From: Microbacterium dextranolyticum
GTDB lineage: Bacteria; Actinomycetota; Actinomycetes; Actinomycetales; Microbacteriaceae
Assembly (NCBI RefSeq): GCF_016907295.1
Contig: NZ_JAFBBR010000001.1
Location: 1,550,001 to 1,614,000 of the forward strand
Direction of reading: 5' to 3'
DNA: 64,000 nt
Under the pieces are notes generated by a model. The model had not been told where the DNA came from. It searched no databases and was given only the letters and a program-made list of their open reading frames with translations. Each line of letters opens with the position of its first letter. Position 1 is the first letter of the stretch. The position numbers and the translations under genes were made by a program. Below, piece after piece: positions 10,070-18,853 of the stretch.

Positions 10070-10261
10070 TCACCGACGCGCGTCGTGACCGCCGCGCCGA
10101 CGCTCCCGCGCGACGAGCACTGCGGCGCATGCCACGGCGGCGATGCACGCGATGATGACGCCGACGATCGCGTTCGCCGCGAGCACTCCGACGAGCGCAC
10201 CGATGACGATGCCGAGAAGGACCCCGACCGAGGCCCGCGAGAGGGATTCGATAGTGGACAT
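10070..10261 (-). CDS. Small membrane protein of unknown function
   Basis: 63 residues: a short hydrophilic start (MSTIESLSRAS), one or two hydrophobic helices (VGVLLGIVIGALVGVLAA and AIVGVIIACIAAVACAAVLV) and a basic tail (ARERRRGGHDARR). It ends 2 nt from the 3' end of rnpB on the opposite strand. The case for a real gene is a TAGCGT box exactly 6 nt before the ATG, the leaderless geometry used by neighbouring genes, plus the membrane-like composition. I do not recognise a family. Confidence 0.6.
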   Translation of the reverse strand: MSTIESLSRASVGVLLGIVIGALVGVLAANAIVGVIIACIAAVACAAVLVARERRRGGHDARR

Positions 10262-10267
10262 GTCCTC

Positions 10268-10273
10268 ACGCTA
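10268..10273 (-). promoter_or_regulatory. Predicted -10 box, leaderless, small membrane protein
   Basis: TAGCGT on the minus strand, 6 nt, then ATG 10261. Confidence 0.5.
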
Positions 10274-10356
10274 CGCGGGCCTCAAGGCAGGCCGCCTCCG
10301 CCGTGCGGCGGAGATGTCGAGCACGGCGTCCGGCTCTGCGGTGCGGGCCGGGCGGC

Positions 10357-12633
10357 TCACGACCGCAGCAGCACGAGCTCGCCGGTGGCGCGGGTCATGG
10401 CGACATACCGATCGACGGCGCCCGTGACCCCCGATCCCCAGCCCTCGGGGTCCACGATGACGACCAGGTCGAACTCGAGGCCCTTCACGAGCACCGGGCT
10501 CAGCGAGCGCACCCGCTCGCGTCCGTCGAACCAGGGGGCGCCGATGACGACGGCGATCCCGTCGGGGTGCGCCGCTTCCCAGTCGTCGAGCACGCTGGTC
10601 AGTTCCGAGACGGCGCCCTCGCGCACGGGCAGACCGGAGGAGCGGACGGCGCCGGGCACATTCGCATCGGGCAGGACCGCACGGATGACGGGGCCGGCGA
10701 CATCCATCACCTCGGCGGGCGTGCGGTAGTTGACCGTGAGCGTCGCGACCCTGACGCGATCCAGTCCGACGCGGGCCAGCCGGTTCGCCCACGACTCGGG
10801 GAACCCGTGGCGGGCCTGCGCACGATCGCCGACGATCGTGAAACTGCGCGACGGGCACCGACGCACGAGCATCTGCCACTGCGCATCGGAGAGCTCCTGC
10901 GCCTCATCGACGACGATGTGGGCGAAGGGCCCGGCGAAGGGATCGAGGGCACGCTCGTCGGGTGCGGCGAGCGTGCGGCGCAGATCCTGGCCCCGGAGCA
11001 TCCCCATGATGCGCATGTCGCTGTCGTCCGAGGCGATGAGGTCGTCACGCACAGCGTCACGGATCTCGCGTTCCGCCTCCGCTTCCGCCCGCCGCCGCCG
11101 CTCACGCACCTCGACGGACGGATCGCCCACGAGAGTGCGTGCGACATCGAGGGCGGGAAGGTCGACGTCGGTCCATCCCGCTCCCTGGGCGCCGGCCGCC
11201 GTCAGCGCGGCGATGTCCGCCTCGCCCAGCCACGGCGCGCACGCACGGAGCATCGCGCCCGACCGCCAGAGCCCGCGCAGCAGCGCGTCCGGGTCGAGCA
11301 GAGGCCAGAACGCGTCGAAGCGGGCCCGTAGCTCGGAGTCGGCCTCGAGCGTCATCCGGACGGGAGCGTCGACTTCGTCGTCCGCCCCGTACGCGTCGAA
11401 GTCGCCCTCCCGTGACACGGCGTCGAGCCACGTCTCGTCGGCGGGGGTCGCCTCGCCCCATCCCTGCGACCACCGCTCCGATATCGGATCGGCCTCTGAA
11501 TCGCGCCGCAGATCGCCGATGCGGTCGGCGACGATGTCGAGGAAGCGATCCCAGGCCTCGATGCGCAGCTCGTTGTGCGAGAGGGCGCCGTCGGATGCCT
11601 CGAACACCCCGCTGCACTGCGCGGCGCTCAGACGCACCGGTCCCCAGTGCGTGGGTACGGACGTCGCGCGCGTCGGGGGGTGCTGCCACAGTCGCACGGC
11701 TCGTTCGACCGCTGCCGCGATGCGCGCATCGCTCTTGAGGCGGCGGACTGCGGGGTCGTTCTCTTCGCGTGCGTCCTGTCCGCCGGTGACCAGATCGGCG
11801 GGTGTCGCGACCCGAGCACCTTCCTCGCCGAGGCTCGGCAGGACATCGTCGATGTAGTCGATGTACGGGCGGTGCGGTCCGATGAACAGCAGGCCGCCGC
11901 GCCCGCCCTGCAGCCGGGCGTCCGCGTAGAGAAGGTACGCCGCTCGGTGCAGCGCCACCACGGTCTTGCCTGTGCCCGGTCCTCCGTCGACCACGAGCGC
12001 TCCGTCGGAGCCGGCGCGGATGGTGGCGTCCTGGTCCGACTGGATCGTCGCGAGCACGTCGCGCATCTTCGGGGTACGCGACTGACCGAGACTCGCGATG
12101 AAGGCGGATTGGTCGTCGAGCGCGGCGCGGTGATCGATGCCGTCGTCGACGAACACCTCGTCCCAGTAGTCGACGATCCGGCCCCGCAGCCATCGGTACC
12201 GGCGGCGGCTCGACACGCCCATGGGATCGCCGTGGCTCGCCGCGAAGTAGCGTTCGGCGGCCGGCGCGCGCCAGTCCACGAGCAGGCGTGTGCCGTCGGC
12301 ATCCGCCACTCCGAAGCGCCCGATGCGCACGGGCTCCCCGTCGACCGGGTCGATGCGTCCGACGCAGGCATCGACGCCGAAGCGGCGCAGGATGCGAAGA
12401 CGGCGGCTGAGGCGCTGAATGTCGAGGTCGCGGTCGAGGGCCTCCTGCCCGCCCGTGACGCGCTGTCGCCGCGCGCGGTCGAGTCGGCTCTCGGCGTCGG
12501 CGACGGTGTCGGCGAGGGCTGCGCGGAGGCGTCCGAACGCTCGCTCGTCGTCCTGGATCAGCCGGACATCGCCCTTCGCCCGAAGCCGCTCCGGCAGGTC
12601 GAACACGCTCCCGCCCGCAGTACTGGTCTCCAT
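10357..12633 (-). CDS. helR: RNA polymerase recycling motor HelR (HelD-like, UvrD-fold helicase)
   Basis: 758-residue SF1 helicase-like ATPase. Walker A is GGPGTGKTVV near residue 215 and Walker B is VVDEAQELSDAQW near 569. The N-terminal antiparallel helices and the ERYFAASHGDPMGVSSRRRYRW region fit the HelD/HelR group rather than UvrD or PcrA. HelD-type proteins bind RNA polymerase, pry it off DNA and recycle it; HelR from Streptomyces also displaces rifamycins and gives tolerance. SD GGAGAT lies 5-6 nt before the ATG. An inverted repeat matching the rifamycin-associated element lies about 63-82 nt upstream, which supports the HelR assignment independently of the protein. Confidence 0.9.
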   Translation of the reverse strand: METSTAGGSVFDLPERLRAKGDVRLIQDDERAFGRLRAALADTVADAESRLDRARRQRVTGGQEALDRDLDIQRLSRRLRILRRFGVDACVGRIDPVDGEPVRIGRFGVADADGTRLLVDWRAPAAERYFAASHGDPMGVSSRRRYRWLRGRIVDYWDEVFVDDGIDHRAALDDQSAFIASLGQSRTPKMRDVLATIQSDQDATIRAGSDGALVVDGGPGTGKTVVALHRAAYLLYADARLQGGRGGLLFIGPHRPYIDYIDDVLPSLGEEGARVATPADLVTGGQDAREENDPAVRRLKSDARIAAAVERAVRLWQHPPTRATSVPTHWGPVRLSAAQCSGVFEASDGALSHNELRIEAWDRFLDIVADRIGDLRRDSEADPISERWSQGWGEATPADETWLDAVSREGDFDAYGADDEVDAPVRMTLEADSELRARFDAFWPLLDPDALLRGLWRSGAMLRACAPWLGEADIAALTAAGAQGAGWTDVDLPALDVARTLVGDPSVEVRERRRRAEAEAEREIRDAVRDDLIASDDSDMRIMGMLRGQDLRRTLAAPDERALDPFAGPFAHIVVDEAQELSDAQWQMLVRRCPSRSFTIVGDRAQARHGFPESWANRLARVGLDRVRVATLTVNYRTPAEVMDVAGPVIRAVLPDANVPGAVRSSGLPVREGAVSELTSVLDDWEAAHPDGIAVVIGAPWFDGRERVRSLSPVLVKGLEFDLVVIVDPEGWGSGVTGAVDRYVAMTRATGELVLLRS

Positions 12634-12679
12634 CGGGATCTCCTCTCGCCGCGCGCCCCGAACCCGGGCGCGACCAGCG

Positions 12680-12685
12680 ATTCTG
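12680..12685 (-). promoter_or_regulatory. Possible -10 box for helR
   Basis: CAGAAT on the minus strand. A TTGCCG inside the upstream inverted repeat would be the -35 with a 19-nt spacer. Weak as a promoter on its own; its relation to the operator makes it worth noting. Confidence 0.3.
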
Positions 12686-12695
12686 CCTCAGCAGG

Positions 12696-12715
12696 GGGGC
12701 CTTGCGGCAAGCCCC
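12696..12715 (-). promoter_or_regulatory. Rifamycin-associated element (RAE)-like inverted repeat upstream of helR
   Basis: The minus strand reads GGGGCTTGCCGCAAGGCCCC, an interrupted inverted repeat (GGGGCTTGC against GCAAGGCCCC). In actinomycetes a 19-bp inverted repeat of very similar sequence, the RAE, lies upstream of rifamycin-induced genes, including helR and rifamycin-inactivating enzymes. Here it sits in the 115-nt gap between ppgK and helR, where a dedicated helR promoter would be expected. Confidence 0.75.
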
Positions 12716-12748
12716 GTCCGCCGAGCGATAATGGAGAGGGAGAGATCC

Positions 12749-13567
12749 TCAGTCGGTGGTGCCGACGATGTCTCGTGCGGCGTCCTCGGCCTCTGTGCCC
12801 GTTTCATGCGCCAGGCCCAGTGCCGCCGCTCCGATGATGCCGGCGTTGTTGCGATGGACGGCGGGAACGATCGGCGTCTGCAGGTCGAGCAGCGGCAGGA
12901 ACTGGTCGGAGTGCTTCGACACGCCGCCGCCGACGATGAACAGGTCGGGGCTGAGCAGGAACTCGAGCGTGCTGTAGTAGGACTGCAGGCGCTTCGCCCA
13001 CTTCGGCCAGCTGAGCTCCTCGCGCTCCACTGCGGAGTACGCCGCCCACGCCTCGAAATCGGTCGACTTGTCGGCCCGCGGCAGGTGGCCGAGTTCCGCG
13101 TTCGGGATCAGCACCCCGTTGTGGAGCATCGCCGTCCCGATCCCGGTGCCGAGCGTCGTCAGCAGAACGAGCCCGTCGACCCCACGTGCCGCTCCGTAGC
13201 GCGCCTCGGCGAGTCCGGCGACGTCCGCATCGTTCGCGAAGTGGATTTCGCGTCCGAGACCGTCCTCGAAGAACTTCTCGGCTTCGAAGCCGATCCACGT
13301 GTCGGCGACGTTGGCGGCCGAGAGTGTCCGACCGTGCTTCACGATGGCCGGAAAAGCCACACCGAGGGGGATGTCGGCATCGGTCACGCCCAGAGTGTCG
13401 AGTACGGTGCGGACGGCCTTCAGCACGTCGTCGGGTTCGGCTCCCTTCGGCGTCGGAACCTTGACCCGGTCGCTGAGGAGGACTCCGGCCTCCAGGTCTA
13501 CGAGGGCACCCTTGATGCCGGTGCCGCCGATGTCCACTCCGACCGCACGGGTCGCCTTCGTCGTCAT
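12749..13567 (-). CDS. ppgK: Polyphosphate glucokinase
   Basis: 272-residue ROK-family kinase that phosphorylates glucose with polyphosphate (and usually ATP), feeding glycolysis. The phosphate-1 motif VGVDIGGTGIKGALVD is at the N-terminus, TTLGTGIGTAMLHNGVLIPNAELGH is in the middle, and VGGGVSKHSDQFLPLL is near the end. Length and the PKWAKRLQSYYSTLEFLLSPDLF stretch are typical of actinobacterial PpgK. ATG 13567 follows a leaderless TAGGCT box. Confidence 0.93.
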   Translation of the reverse strand: MTTKATRAVGVDIGGTGIKGALVDLEAGVLLSDRVKVPTPKGAEPDDVLKAVRTVLDTLGVTDADIPLGVAFPAIVKHGRTLSAANVADTWIGFEAEKFFEDGLGREIHFANDADVAGLAEARYGAARGVDGLVLLTTLGTGIGTAMLHNGVLIPNAELGHLPRADKSTDFEAWAAYSAVEREELSWPKWAKRLQSYYSTLEFLLSPDLFIVGGGVSKHSDQFLPLLDLQTPIVPAVHRNNAGIIGAAALGLAHETGTEAEDAARDIVGTTD

Positions 13568-13573
13568 GTCCTC

Positions 13574-13579
13574 AGCCTA
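13574..13579 (-). promoter_or_regulatory. Predicted -10 box, leaderless, ppgK
   Basis: TAGGCT on the minus strand, 6 nt, then ATG 13567. Confidence 0.55.
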
Positions 13580-13653
13580 TCCAGGTCGTACCCTCTGCCC
13601 GCCCGTCGACGCGGTCGTTAGGATCGGACTGATCTCCACGGAAGGAGCCCGCG

Positions 13654-13839
13654 ATGTCCGCCGGCGAAGACAAGTTCTGGTACAACCTCACCACCGGCGC
13701 GGTCGAGCGCGGCTTCGAGTCGCCGGCCATCGACCGTGCGGGCCCGTTCGATACCGAGGAAGAGGCCGCGAACGCCCCGAAGCTGCTCGCAGAGCGCTCC
13801 CGCGCCTGGTCCGACGAGGACGCCGAAGACGACGCCTGA
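13654..13839 (+). CDS. Small conserved actinobacterial SPOR-like protein
   Basis: 61 residues, MSAGEDKFWYNLTTGAVERG at the start, then a Pro/Gly stretch, then an acidic Ala-rich helix ending EDAEDDA. The FWYN..TG.VE pattern with GPFDTEEEA is common in short actinobacterial proteins that are sometimes labelled SPOR-domain. GGAAGGAG lies 6 nt before the ATG, and TAGGAT a little upstream could be the -10. Its function is unknown. It precedes glnA2 by 89 nt on the same strand. Confidence 0.75.
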   Translation: MSAGEDKFWYNLTTGAVERGFESPAIDRAGPFDTEEEAANAPKLLAERSRAWSDEDAEDDA

Positions 13840-13928
13840 GGCGAGAGCGAGCACGGAACGGACACTTCGGCCAGATAGTCTGGCCTTCGGTTCGGTCTCG
13901 TCCGCGAGGCCGTGTGTGAGAGGACACG

Positions 13929-15266
13929 ATGGACAAGCAGCGGGACTTCGTACTGCGCACGATCGAGGAGCGGGGGATCAAGTTCGTCCGCCTCTGGTTC
14001 ACGGACGTGATCGGCACTCTCAAGTCCGTCGCGATCGCGCCGGCCGAGGTCGAGGGAGCCTTCACCGAGGGGCTCGGCTTCGACGGATCGGCGATCGAGG
14101 GACTCACGCGCTCGTACGAATCGGACCTTCTCGCCCACCCCGATCCGACGACGTTCCAGACGCTGCCGTGGCGCGGTGAGATCGATCCGACGGCGCGGAT
14201 GTTCTGCGACATCACGACGCCTGACGGTCAGCCCGCGGTCGCCGACCCGCGTCACGTGCTCAAGCGCACGCTCGCGAAGGCCGCCGACAACGGCTTCACC
14301 TTCTACACGCATCCCGAGATCGAGTTCTACCTGCTCAAGTCCTCGGCGTACGGTCCGGACGGGCCCGAGCCGGTCGACTCCGCGGGGTATTTCGACAACG
14401 TCCCCGGAGGGACCGCGCACGACTTCCGTCGGCGGAGCGTCCGGATGCTGGAAGACCTCGGCATCTCTGTGGAGTACAGCCACCACGAGGGCGGCCCCGG
14501 CCAGAACGAGATCGACCTGCGGTACGCCGATGCGCTCGCCACGGCCGACAACATCATGACGTTCCGCACGGTCGTGAAAGAGGTCGCGATCGAGCAGGGC
14601 GTCTACGCGACGTTCATGCCCAAACCACTCTCGGGCAAGCCGGGCAGCGGTATGCACACGCACATGTCGCTGTTCGAGGGCGACCAGAACGCGTTCTTCG
14701 AAGAGGGCGGGCAGTACCAGCTCTCCAAGACCGGCCGCCACTTCATCGCGGGACTTCTCACGCACGCGAACGAGATCGCCGCCGTCACCAACCAGTTCGT
14801 GAACTCCTACAAGCGGCTCTGGGGCGGCGACGAAGCGCCCAGCTTCATCTGCTGGGGCCACAACAACCGCTCCGCTCTCGTGCGCGTCCCGATGTACAAG
14901 CCCAACAAGGGGCAGTCGACGCGCGTCGAGTACCGCGCGCTCGATTCCGCCGCGAACCCGTACCTCGCCTACGCCCTGCTGCTCGCGGCGGGCCTGAAGG
15001 GCATCGAGGAGGGCTACGAGCTCCCGCCCGAGGCCGAGGACAACGTGTGGTCGCTGACCGACTCGGAGCGTCGTGCCCTCGGTTACGCGCCGCTGCCGGC
15101 GAGCCTCGACCACGCTCTGGAGTACATGGAGGAGTCGGAGCTGGTTGCAGAGACCCTCGGCGAGCAGGTCTTCAACTACGTGCTGCTCAACAAGCGTCGC
15201 GAATGGCAGGAGTACCGCGCCCAGGTGACGCCGTTCGAGCTGCAGAGCAACCTGGAGATGCTCTAG
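13929..15266 (+). CDS. glnA2: Glutamine synthetase, GlnA2 subtype
   Basis: 445 residues; ATP-dependent condensation of glutamate and ammonia. Type I motifs are present (GLGFDGSAIEG, EIEFYLL, the GSGMHTHMSL nucleotide/glutamate region, NQFVNSYKRL, NNRSALVRVP). Length, the MDKQRDFVLRTIEERGIKFV start and linkage to glnE match mycobacterial GlnA2 rather than GlnA1. The segment aligned with the adenylylation loop reads GYELPPEAED (Tyr near 363), so a tyrosine is there but the classical Asn/Asp-Leu before it is missing. GAGAGGACACG precedes the ATG; TAGTCT near 13876 may be the -10. glnE follows after 6 nt. Confidence 0.93.
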   Translation: MDKQRDFVLRTIEERGIKFVRLWFTDVIGTLKSVAIAPAEVEGAFTEGLGFDGSAIEGLTRSYESDLLAHPDPTTFQTLPWRGEIDPTARMFCDITTPDGQPAVADPRHVLKRTLAKAADNGFTFYTHPEIEFYLLKSSAYGPDGPEPVDSAGYFDNVPGGTAHDFRRRSVRMLEDLGISVEYSHHEGGPGQNEIDLRYADALATADNIMTFRTVVKEVAIEQGVYATFMPKPLSGKPGSGMHTHMSLFEGDQNAFFEEGGQYQLSKTGRHFIAGLLTHANEIAAVTNQFVNSYKRLWGGDEAPSFICWGHNNRSALVRVPMYKPNKGQSTRVEYRALDSAANPYLAYALLLAAGLKGIEEGYELPPEAEDNVWSLTDSERRALGYAPLPASLDHALEYMEESELVAETLGEQVFNYVLLNKRREWQEYRAQVTPFELQSNLEML

Positions 15267-15272
15267 GCCGCC

Positions 15273-18272
15273 ATGGCGGGAGGCGAGCGCACCTCGACGC
15301 GTATCGAGCTCGCTCGGGACGGATTCGGCGATCTCGGCGAGGCGGACCGGCTGCTCGGCGAGCTCGTCGAGGAGCTCGCACTGGCTCGTCACGAGATGCT
15401 GGTGGGCGCGGATGCCGCAGCCGACCCTGATGCGGCGTTGGGCGCCCTGGCGCGCATCGCACGGCGGGACTCCGCCGCCGTCGCTGACGCGATGCGACGC
15501 GTGGGGCCGACGATCTGGCTGCTCGTAGGGGCATCGAGCGGATTCGCCGACTTCTTCCTCCGCCACCCGGAGGAGCTCGCCCACGTTCCGGGCCCCGGCG
15601 GATCGCTGCCGACGGCGGAGGAGATGGTGGCCGAGCTGCGCGAGGCGGTCGATGCCGATGACGACGGATTCGCCCGTCACGGCGACGAGGGCGCCTGGGT
15701 CTCGCTCCGCGTGCGCTACCGGCGGCTGCTGGCGCGGATCGCCGCGTACGACCTGGGCGCAACCGACCCGGTCGAGGTGCTCCCCGATGTCGCCGCGGCC
15801 CTGGCGGACGCCGCCGGTGCGGCGCTGGAGGCATCCCTGTGCGTCGCGCGCACGCGCGTCGCCGGCGGGGGCGTGGGCGCCGGACTGTTCCCGCGTGCTC
15901 AGGTCGCGGGCACGCAGCTCGCCATCATCGGTATGGGCAAGACCGGCGCCCGGGAGCTCAACTATGTGAGCGACGTCGACGTGATCTTCGTCGGCGGGGC
16001 ATCCGACGACCTCACCGAGGAGATCGGCGAGAGTCGTGTCATCGACATCGCCACCCGCCTCGCGGTGCAGACGATGCGCGGCATCTCGGGCATGGAGATC
16101 GAGCCGCCGCTGTGGGAGGTCGACGCCAACCTGCGGCCCGAGGGCAAGCAGGGCGCGCTCGTACGAAGCCTCGACTCGCACCTCTCGTACTACGACCGGT
16201 GGGCGAAGAGCTGGGAGTTCCAAGCCCTCCTGAAGGCCCGCCCGCTCGCCGGCGATCGGGCTCTCGGAGAGGCGTACGTCGCCGCCGTGCAGCCGAAGGT
16301 GTGGACGAGCGCGGCGCGCGAGAACTTCGTCGACAGCGTGCAGCGCATGCGCGAGCGCGTGACCGACTTCATCCCCGCCGGCGAGGTCGCCTACCAGCTG
16401 AAGCTCGGACCGGGGGGCATCCGCGACATCGAGTTCACCGTGCAGCTGCTGCAGCTCGTGCACGGGCTCACCGATGACCGCATCCGGCAGCGGGGCACGC
16501 TGGATGCCGTGGAGGCGCTGGTCGCCGAGGGGTACATCGGTCGCTCCGATGCGGCGACGTTCGCACGCGACTATCGGATGCTGCGGGTGCTCGAGCATCG
16601 GATGCAGTTGCGCGATCTGCGTCGCACCCACCTCATGCCGCAGAACCCCGACGGGCTGCGCGTGCTCGCGCGCGCGTCCCGGCTTGCGCCGGACGGCGCC
16701 GCGGTGTGGACGCTGTGGGAGGGGATCAAGCGCGAAGTCCGCGAGATCCACGTGCGGCTCTTCTACCGCCCCCTGCTCTCGGCGGTGGCCGCTCTTCCCG
16801 CCGAAGAGCAGCAGCTCTCGACGACGCAGGCGCACGACCGCCTCGCCGCCATCGGATTCCGGGATCCTGCGGGCGCTCTGCGCCACATCGGCGCCCTCAC
16901 CGGCGGACTCAGCCGCAAGGCGACGATCCAGCGCCACCTCATGCCCGTCATGATCCGCTGGTTCGCCGACGGGGTCGATCCCGACTACGGCCTGCTCGCT
17001 TTCCGTCGTGTCAGCGAGCGGCTGGGGGACACCCCGTGGTTCCTGCGGATGCTGCGCGACTCGTCGGGGGCGGCCGAGCGCCTCACTCGGGTGCTGTCGG
17101 GGTCGCGGTACATCGGCGAGCTTATGGAGTGGATTCCCGAATCGGTCGCCTGGCTCGATTCCGAAGAACTTATCCGCCCTCGCTCGGGCCACGCTCTGCA
17201 GGAGGAGGCGCGCGCGATCCAGACGCGGCACGAGACGGCGCGTGAGGCGATGAACGCCGTGCGGGCGCTGCGGCGGCGCGAGCTGCTGCGCCTCGCTTTC
17301 GGTGCCGTGCTCGGCACGCTGACGATCGACGAGCTGGCGGACGGACTCACGACCGTGAGCGAGGTCACGATCCAGGCGACGCTGCGCGCCGTGCGCCGTG
17401 AGGTGGTGCCGCCCGAGGACGCTGCGCTCGACTTCTCCGTCATCGCGATGGGTCGGTTCGGGGGAGGCGAGCTCGGATTCGGATCGGACGCGGACGTTCT
17501 CTACGTCTACGACCCCAACGGCATCGACCCCCAGCGTGCGCACACGCTGTCGCTGCAGCTGGTCGCTGGTCTGCGCACCTATTCCGAGGACCACCGGGTG
17601 CCGTTCGATCTCGACGCGGACCTCCGCCCGGAGGGGCGCAACGGTCCGCTCGTGCGCTCCCTCGAGTCGTACGCCGAGTATTACCGTCGCTGGTCGCTGT
17701 CGTGGGAGGCGCAGGCGCTGCTCCGCGCGCGGGGCGTCGCGGGCAGCGTGAAGCTGATCGGCCGCTTCATGGCACTGGCCGACGACGTGCGATACCCGGC
17801 ACGCGTCGCCCTACAGGACCTCCGCGAGATCAAGCGCATCAAAGCGCGCGTCGAGAACGAGCGTCTTGCCCAGGGCGCCGACCGCTCACGGCACCTCAAG
17901 CTCGGGCCGGGCGGGCTCAGCGACGTGGAGTGGCTCGTGCAGATCTGGCAGCACGAGCACGCCCACCGCGTGCCCGGATTGCGGACGACCTCGACGCTCG
18001 GGGCCTTGGAGGCCGCGCGAGCGGCGGGACTCGTGACGGATGCCCCCGCCGAGCGCCTCGCCACGTCGTGGCGCCTGGCGAGCCGGTTGCGCTCGGCGAA
18101 CACTCTGCTGTCGGGGCAGACGAGCGACGTGCTGCCCACCGATCGGAGCAAGCTCGACGGCATCGGGCGCCTGCTGGAGTATCCGCCACGCTCGGCGACT
18201 CTGGTCGAGGAGGAGTGGTTGCGCACCGCCCGACGCGCCCGGCGCGACTTCGAGAAGCTCTTCTACGGCTGA
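15273..18272 (+). CDS. glnE: Bifunctional glutamine synthetase adenylyltransferase/adenylyl-removing enzyme
   Basis: 999 residues with two nucleotidyltransferase halves. The N-terminal, deadenylylating half has GMGKTGARELNYVSDVDVIF near residue 219; the C-terminal, adenylylating half has AMGRFGGGELGFGSDADVLY near 724. Each is followed by its own LRPEG.NG/Q.G.LVRS segment. It adds or removes AMP on a tyrosine of glutamine synthetase according to nitrogen status. Its start is 6 nt after the glnA2 stop, so translation is probably coupled. The adenylylation-type glutamine synthetase glnA1 lies 0.6 kb downstream on the other strand. Confidence 0.96.
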   Translation: MAGGERTSTRIELARDGFGDLGEADRLLGELVEELALARHEMLVGADAAADPDAALGALARIARRDSAAVADAMRRVGPTIWLLVGASSGFADFFLRHPEELAHVPGPGGSLPTAEEMVAELREAVDADDDGFARHGDEGAWVSLRVRYRRLLARIAAYDLGATDPVEVLPDVAAALADAAGAALEASLCVARTRVAGGGVGAGLFPRAQVAGTQLAIIGMGKTGARELNYVSDVDVIFVGGASDDLTEEIGESRVIDIATRLAVQTMRGISGMEIEPPLWEVDANLRPEGKQGALVRSLDSHLSYYDRWAKSWEFQALLKARPLAGDRALGEAYVAAVQPKVWTSAARENFVDSVQRMRERVTDFIPAGEVAYQLKLGPGGIRDIEFTVQLLQLVHGLTDDRIRQRGTLDAVEALVAEGYIGRSDAATFARDYRMLRVLEHRMQLRDLRRTHLMPQNPDGLRVLARASRLAPDGAAVWTLWEGIKREVREIHVRLFYRPLLSAVAALPAEEQQLSTTQAHDRLAAIGFRDPAGALRHIGALTGGLSRKATIQRHLMPVMIRWFADGVDPDYGLLAFRRVSERLGDTPWFLRMLRDSSGAAERLTRVLSGSRYIGELMEWIPESVAWLDSEELIRPRSGHALQEEARAIQTRHETAREAMNAVRALRRRELLRLAFGAVLGTLTIDELADGLTTVSEVTIQATLRAVRREVVPPEDAALDFSVIAMGRFGGGELGFGSDADVLYVYDPNGIDPQRAHTLSLQLVAGLRTYSEDHRVPFDLDADLRPEGRNGPLVRSLESYAEYYRRWSLSWEAQALLRARGVAGSVKLIGRFMALADDVRYPARVALQDLREIKRIKARVENERLAQGADRSRHLKLGPGGLSDVEWLVQIWQHEHAHRVPGLRTTSTLGALEAARAAGLVTDAPAERLATSWRLASRLRSANTLLSGQTSDVLPTDRSKLDGIGRLLEYPPRSATLVEEEWLRTARRARRDFEKLFYG

Positions 18273-18325
18273 CGTGGGCCTCGACGTCCGCCGGCACGAT
18301 GCGCTGAGATCGGGTGCGGACGGGT

Positions 18326-18658
18326 TCAGGCCTGGGGCGGATCGATCGGCTCGACGACCACCGCGGTGCCGTACGCACAGAACTCGGTGAAGTTGCCGAT
18401 CGAGCCCGAGTCGAAGCGCATCGCGACCACCGCGTTGCCCCCGCGCTGCTGAGCCTCGGTCCACATGCGTTCCATGACCTCGAAGCGCGACTCGTAGATG
18501 ACCTTGGTGTACTCGGGCATCTCGCCACCGGCGAGGGAGCGGAACCCGGCCGTGAAATTCTGACCGAAGTTCGCGGAGCGCACGGTCAGACCCATCACCT
18601 CCCCGAGCACCTTGGTGATGCGGTAGCCGGGCACGTCGTTGGTGGTGACGGCGAACAT
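18326..18658 (-). CDS. YbjQ/UPF0145-family heavy-metal-binding-like protein
   Basis: 110 residues. The N-terminus FAVTTNDVPGYRITKVLGEVMGLTV and the later GGNAVVAMRFDSGSIG match the YbjQ (DUF74) family, which forms pentameric rings; its function is unclear. ATG 18658 is preferred over one 17 codons upstream because GAGG lies 5 nt before it and the family starts here. Two 20-nt direct repeats with a 21-nt period lie 107-147 nt upstream. Confidence 0.85.
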   Translation of the reverse strand: MFAVTTNDVPGYRITKVLGEVMGLTVRSANFGQNFTAGFRSLAGGEMPEYTKVIYESRFEVMERMWTEAQQRGGNAVVAMRFDSGSIGNFTEFCAYGTAVVVEPIDPPQA

Positions 18659-18764
18659 CGTGACCTCGTCTCTGTGGGGATCGTCTCTGCGGGGCTCGTG
18701 TCCTGTCACCGAGGTGGCGCGCAGGGGGTGCCGCCACGATCCTACGGATGCCGGGGCATCCGCC

Positions 18765-18805
18765 GCGATCGGAAGTGCCGATGACGCGATGGGAAGTGCC
18801 TATGA
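18765..18805. repeat. Pair of 20-nt direct repeats, period 21 nt
   Basis: GCGATCGGAAGTGCCGATGA (18765-18784) and GCGATGGGAAGTGCCTATGA (18786-18805) differ at two positions. The 21-nt period is two helical turns, so a protein could bind both copies on the same face. They lie between ybjQ and the glnA1 terminator. Confidence 0.7.
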
Positions 18806-18844
18806 GAAGAGCCCGCCGGCAGGACGCCGACGGGCTCTTCTCAT
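18802..18844 (-). terminator. Terminator of glnA1
   Basis: Perfect 14-bp stem (ATGAGAAGAGCCCG with CGGGCTCTTCTCAT), with a further 4 bp possible inside the loop. It begins 10 nt after the glnA1 stop. The symmetric A/T flanks could also stop transcription from the other side. Confidence 0.85.
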
Positions 18845-18853
18845 GCGCTGAGA

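Noticed and set aside
9903..10088. Short open frames inside the RNase P RNA
   Set aside because: They overlap the conserved structural core of rnpB.
10296..10313. CTCCGCCG/CGGCGGAG hairpin after helR
   Set aside because: Loop too tight, very GC-rich, no T run; chance is likely at this base composition. It may still act weakly as a stop.
13572..17594. A 1340-codon open frame on the minus strand opposite glnA2 and glnE
   Set aside because: Composition is the mirror of the true genes (Arg, His, Asp-rich, no domain), a shadow caused by high GC at third positions.
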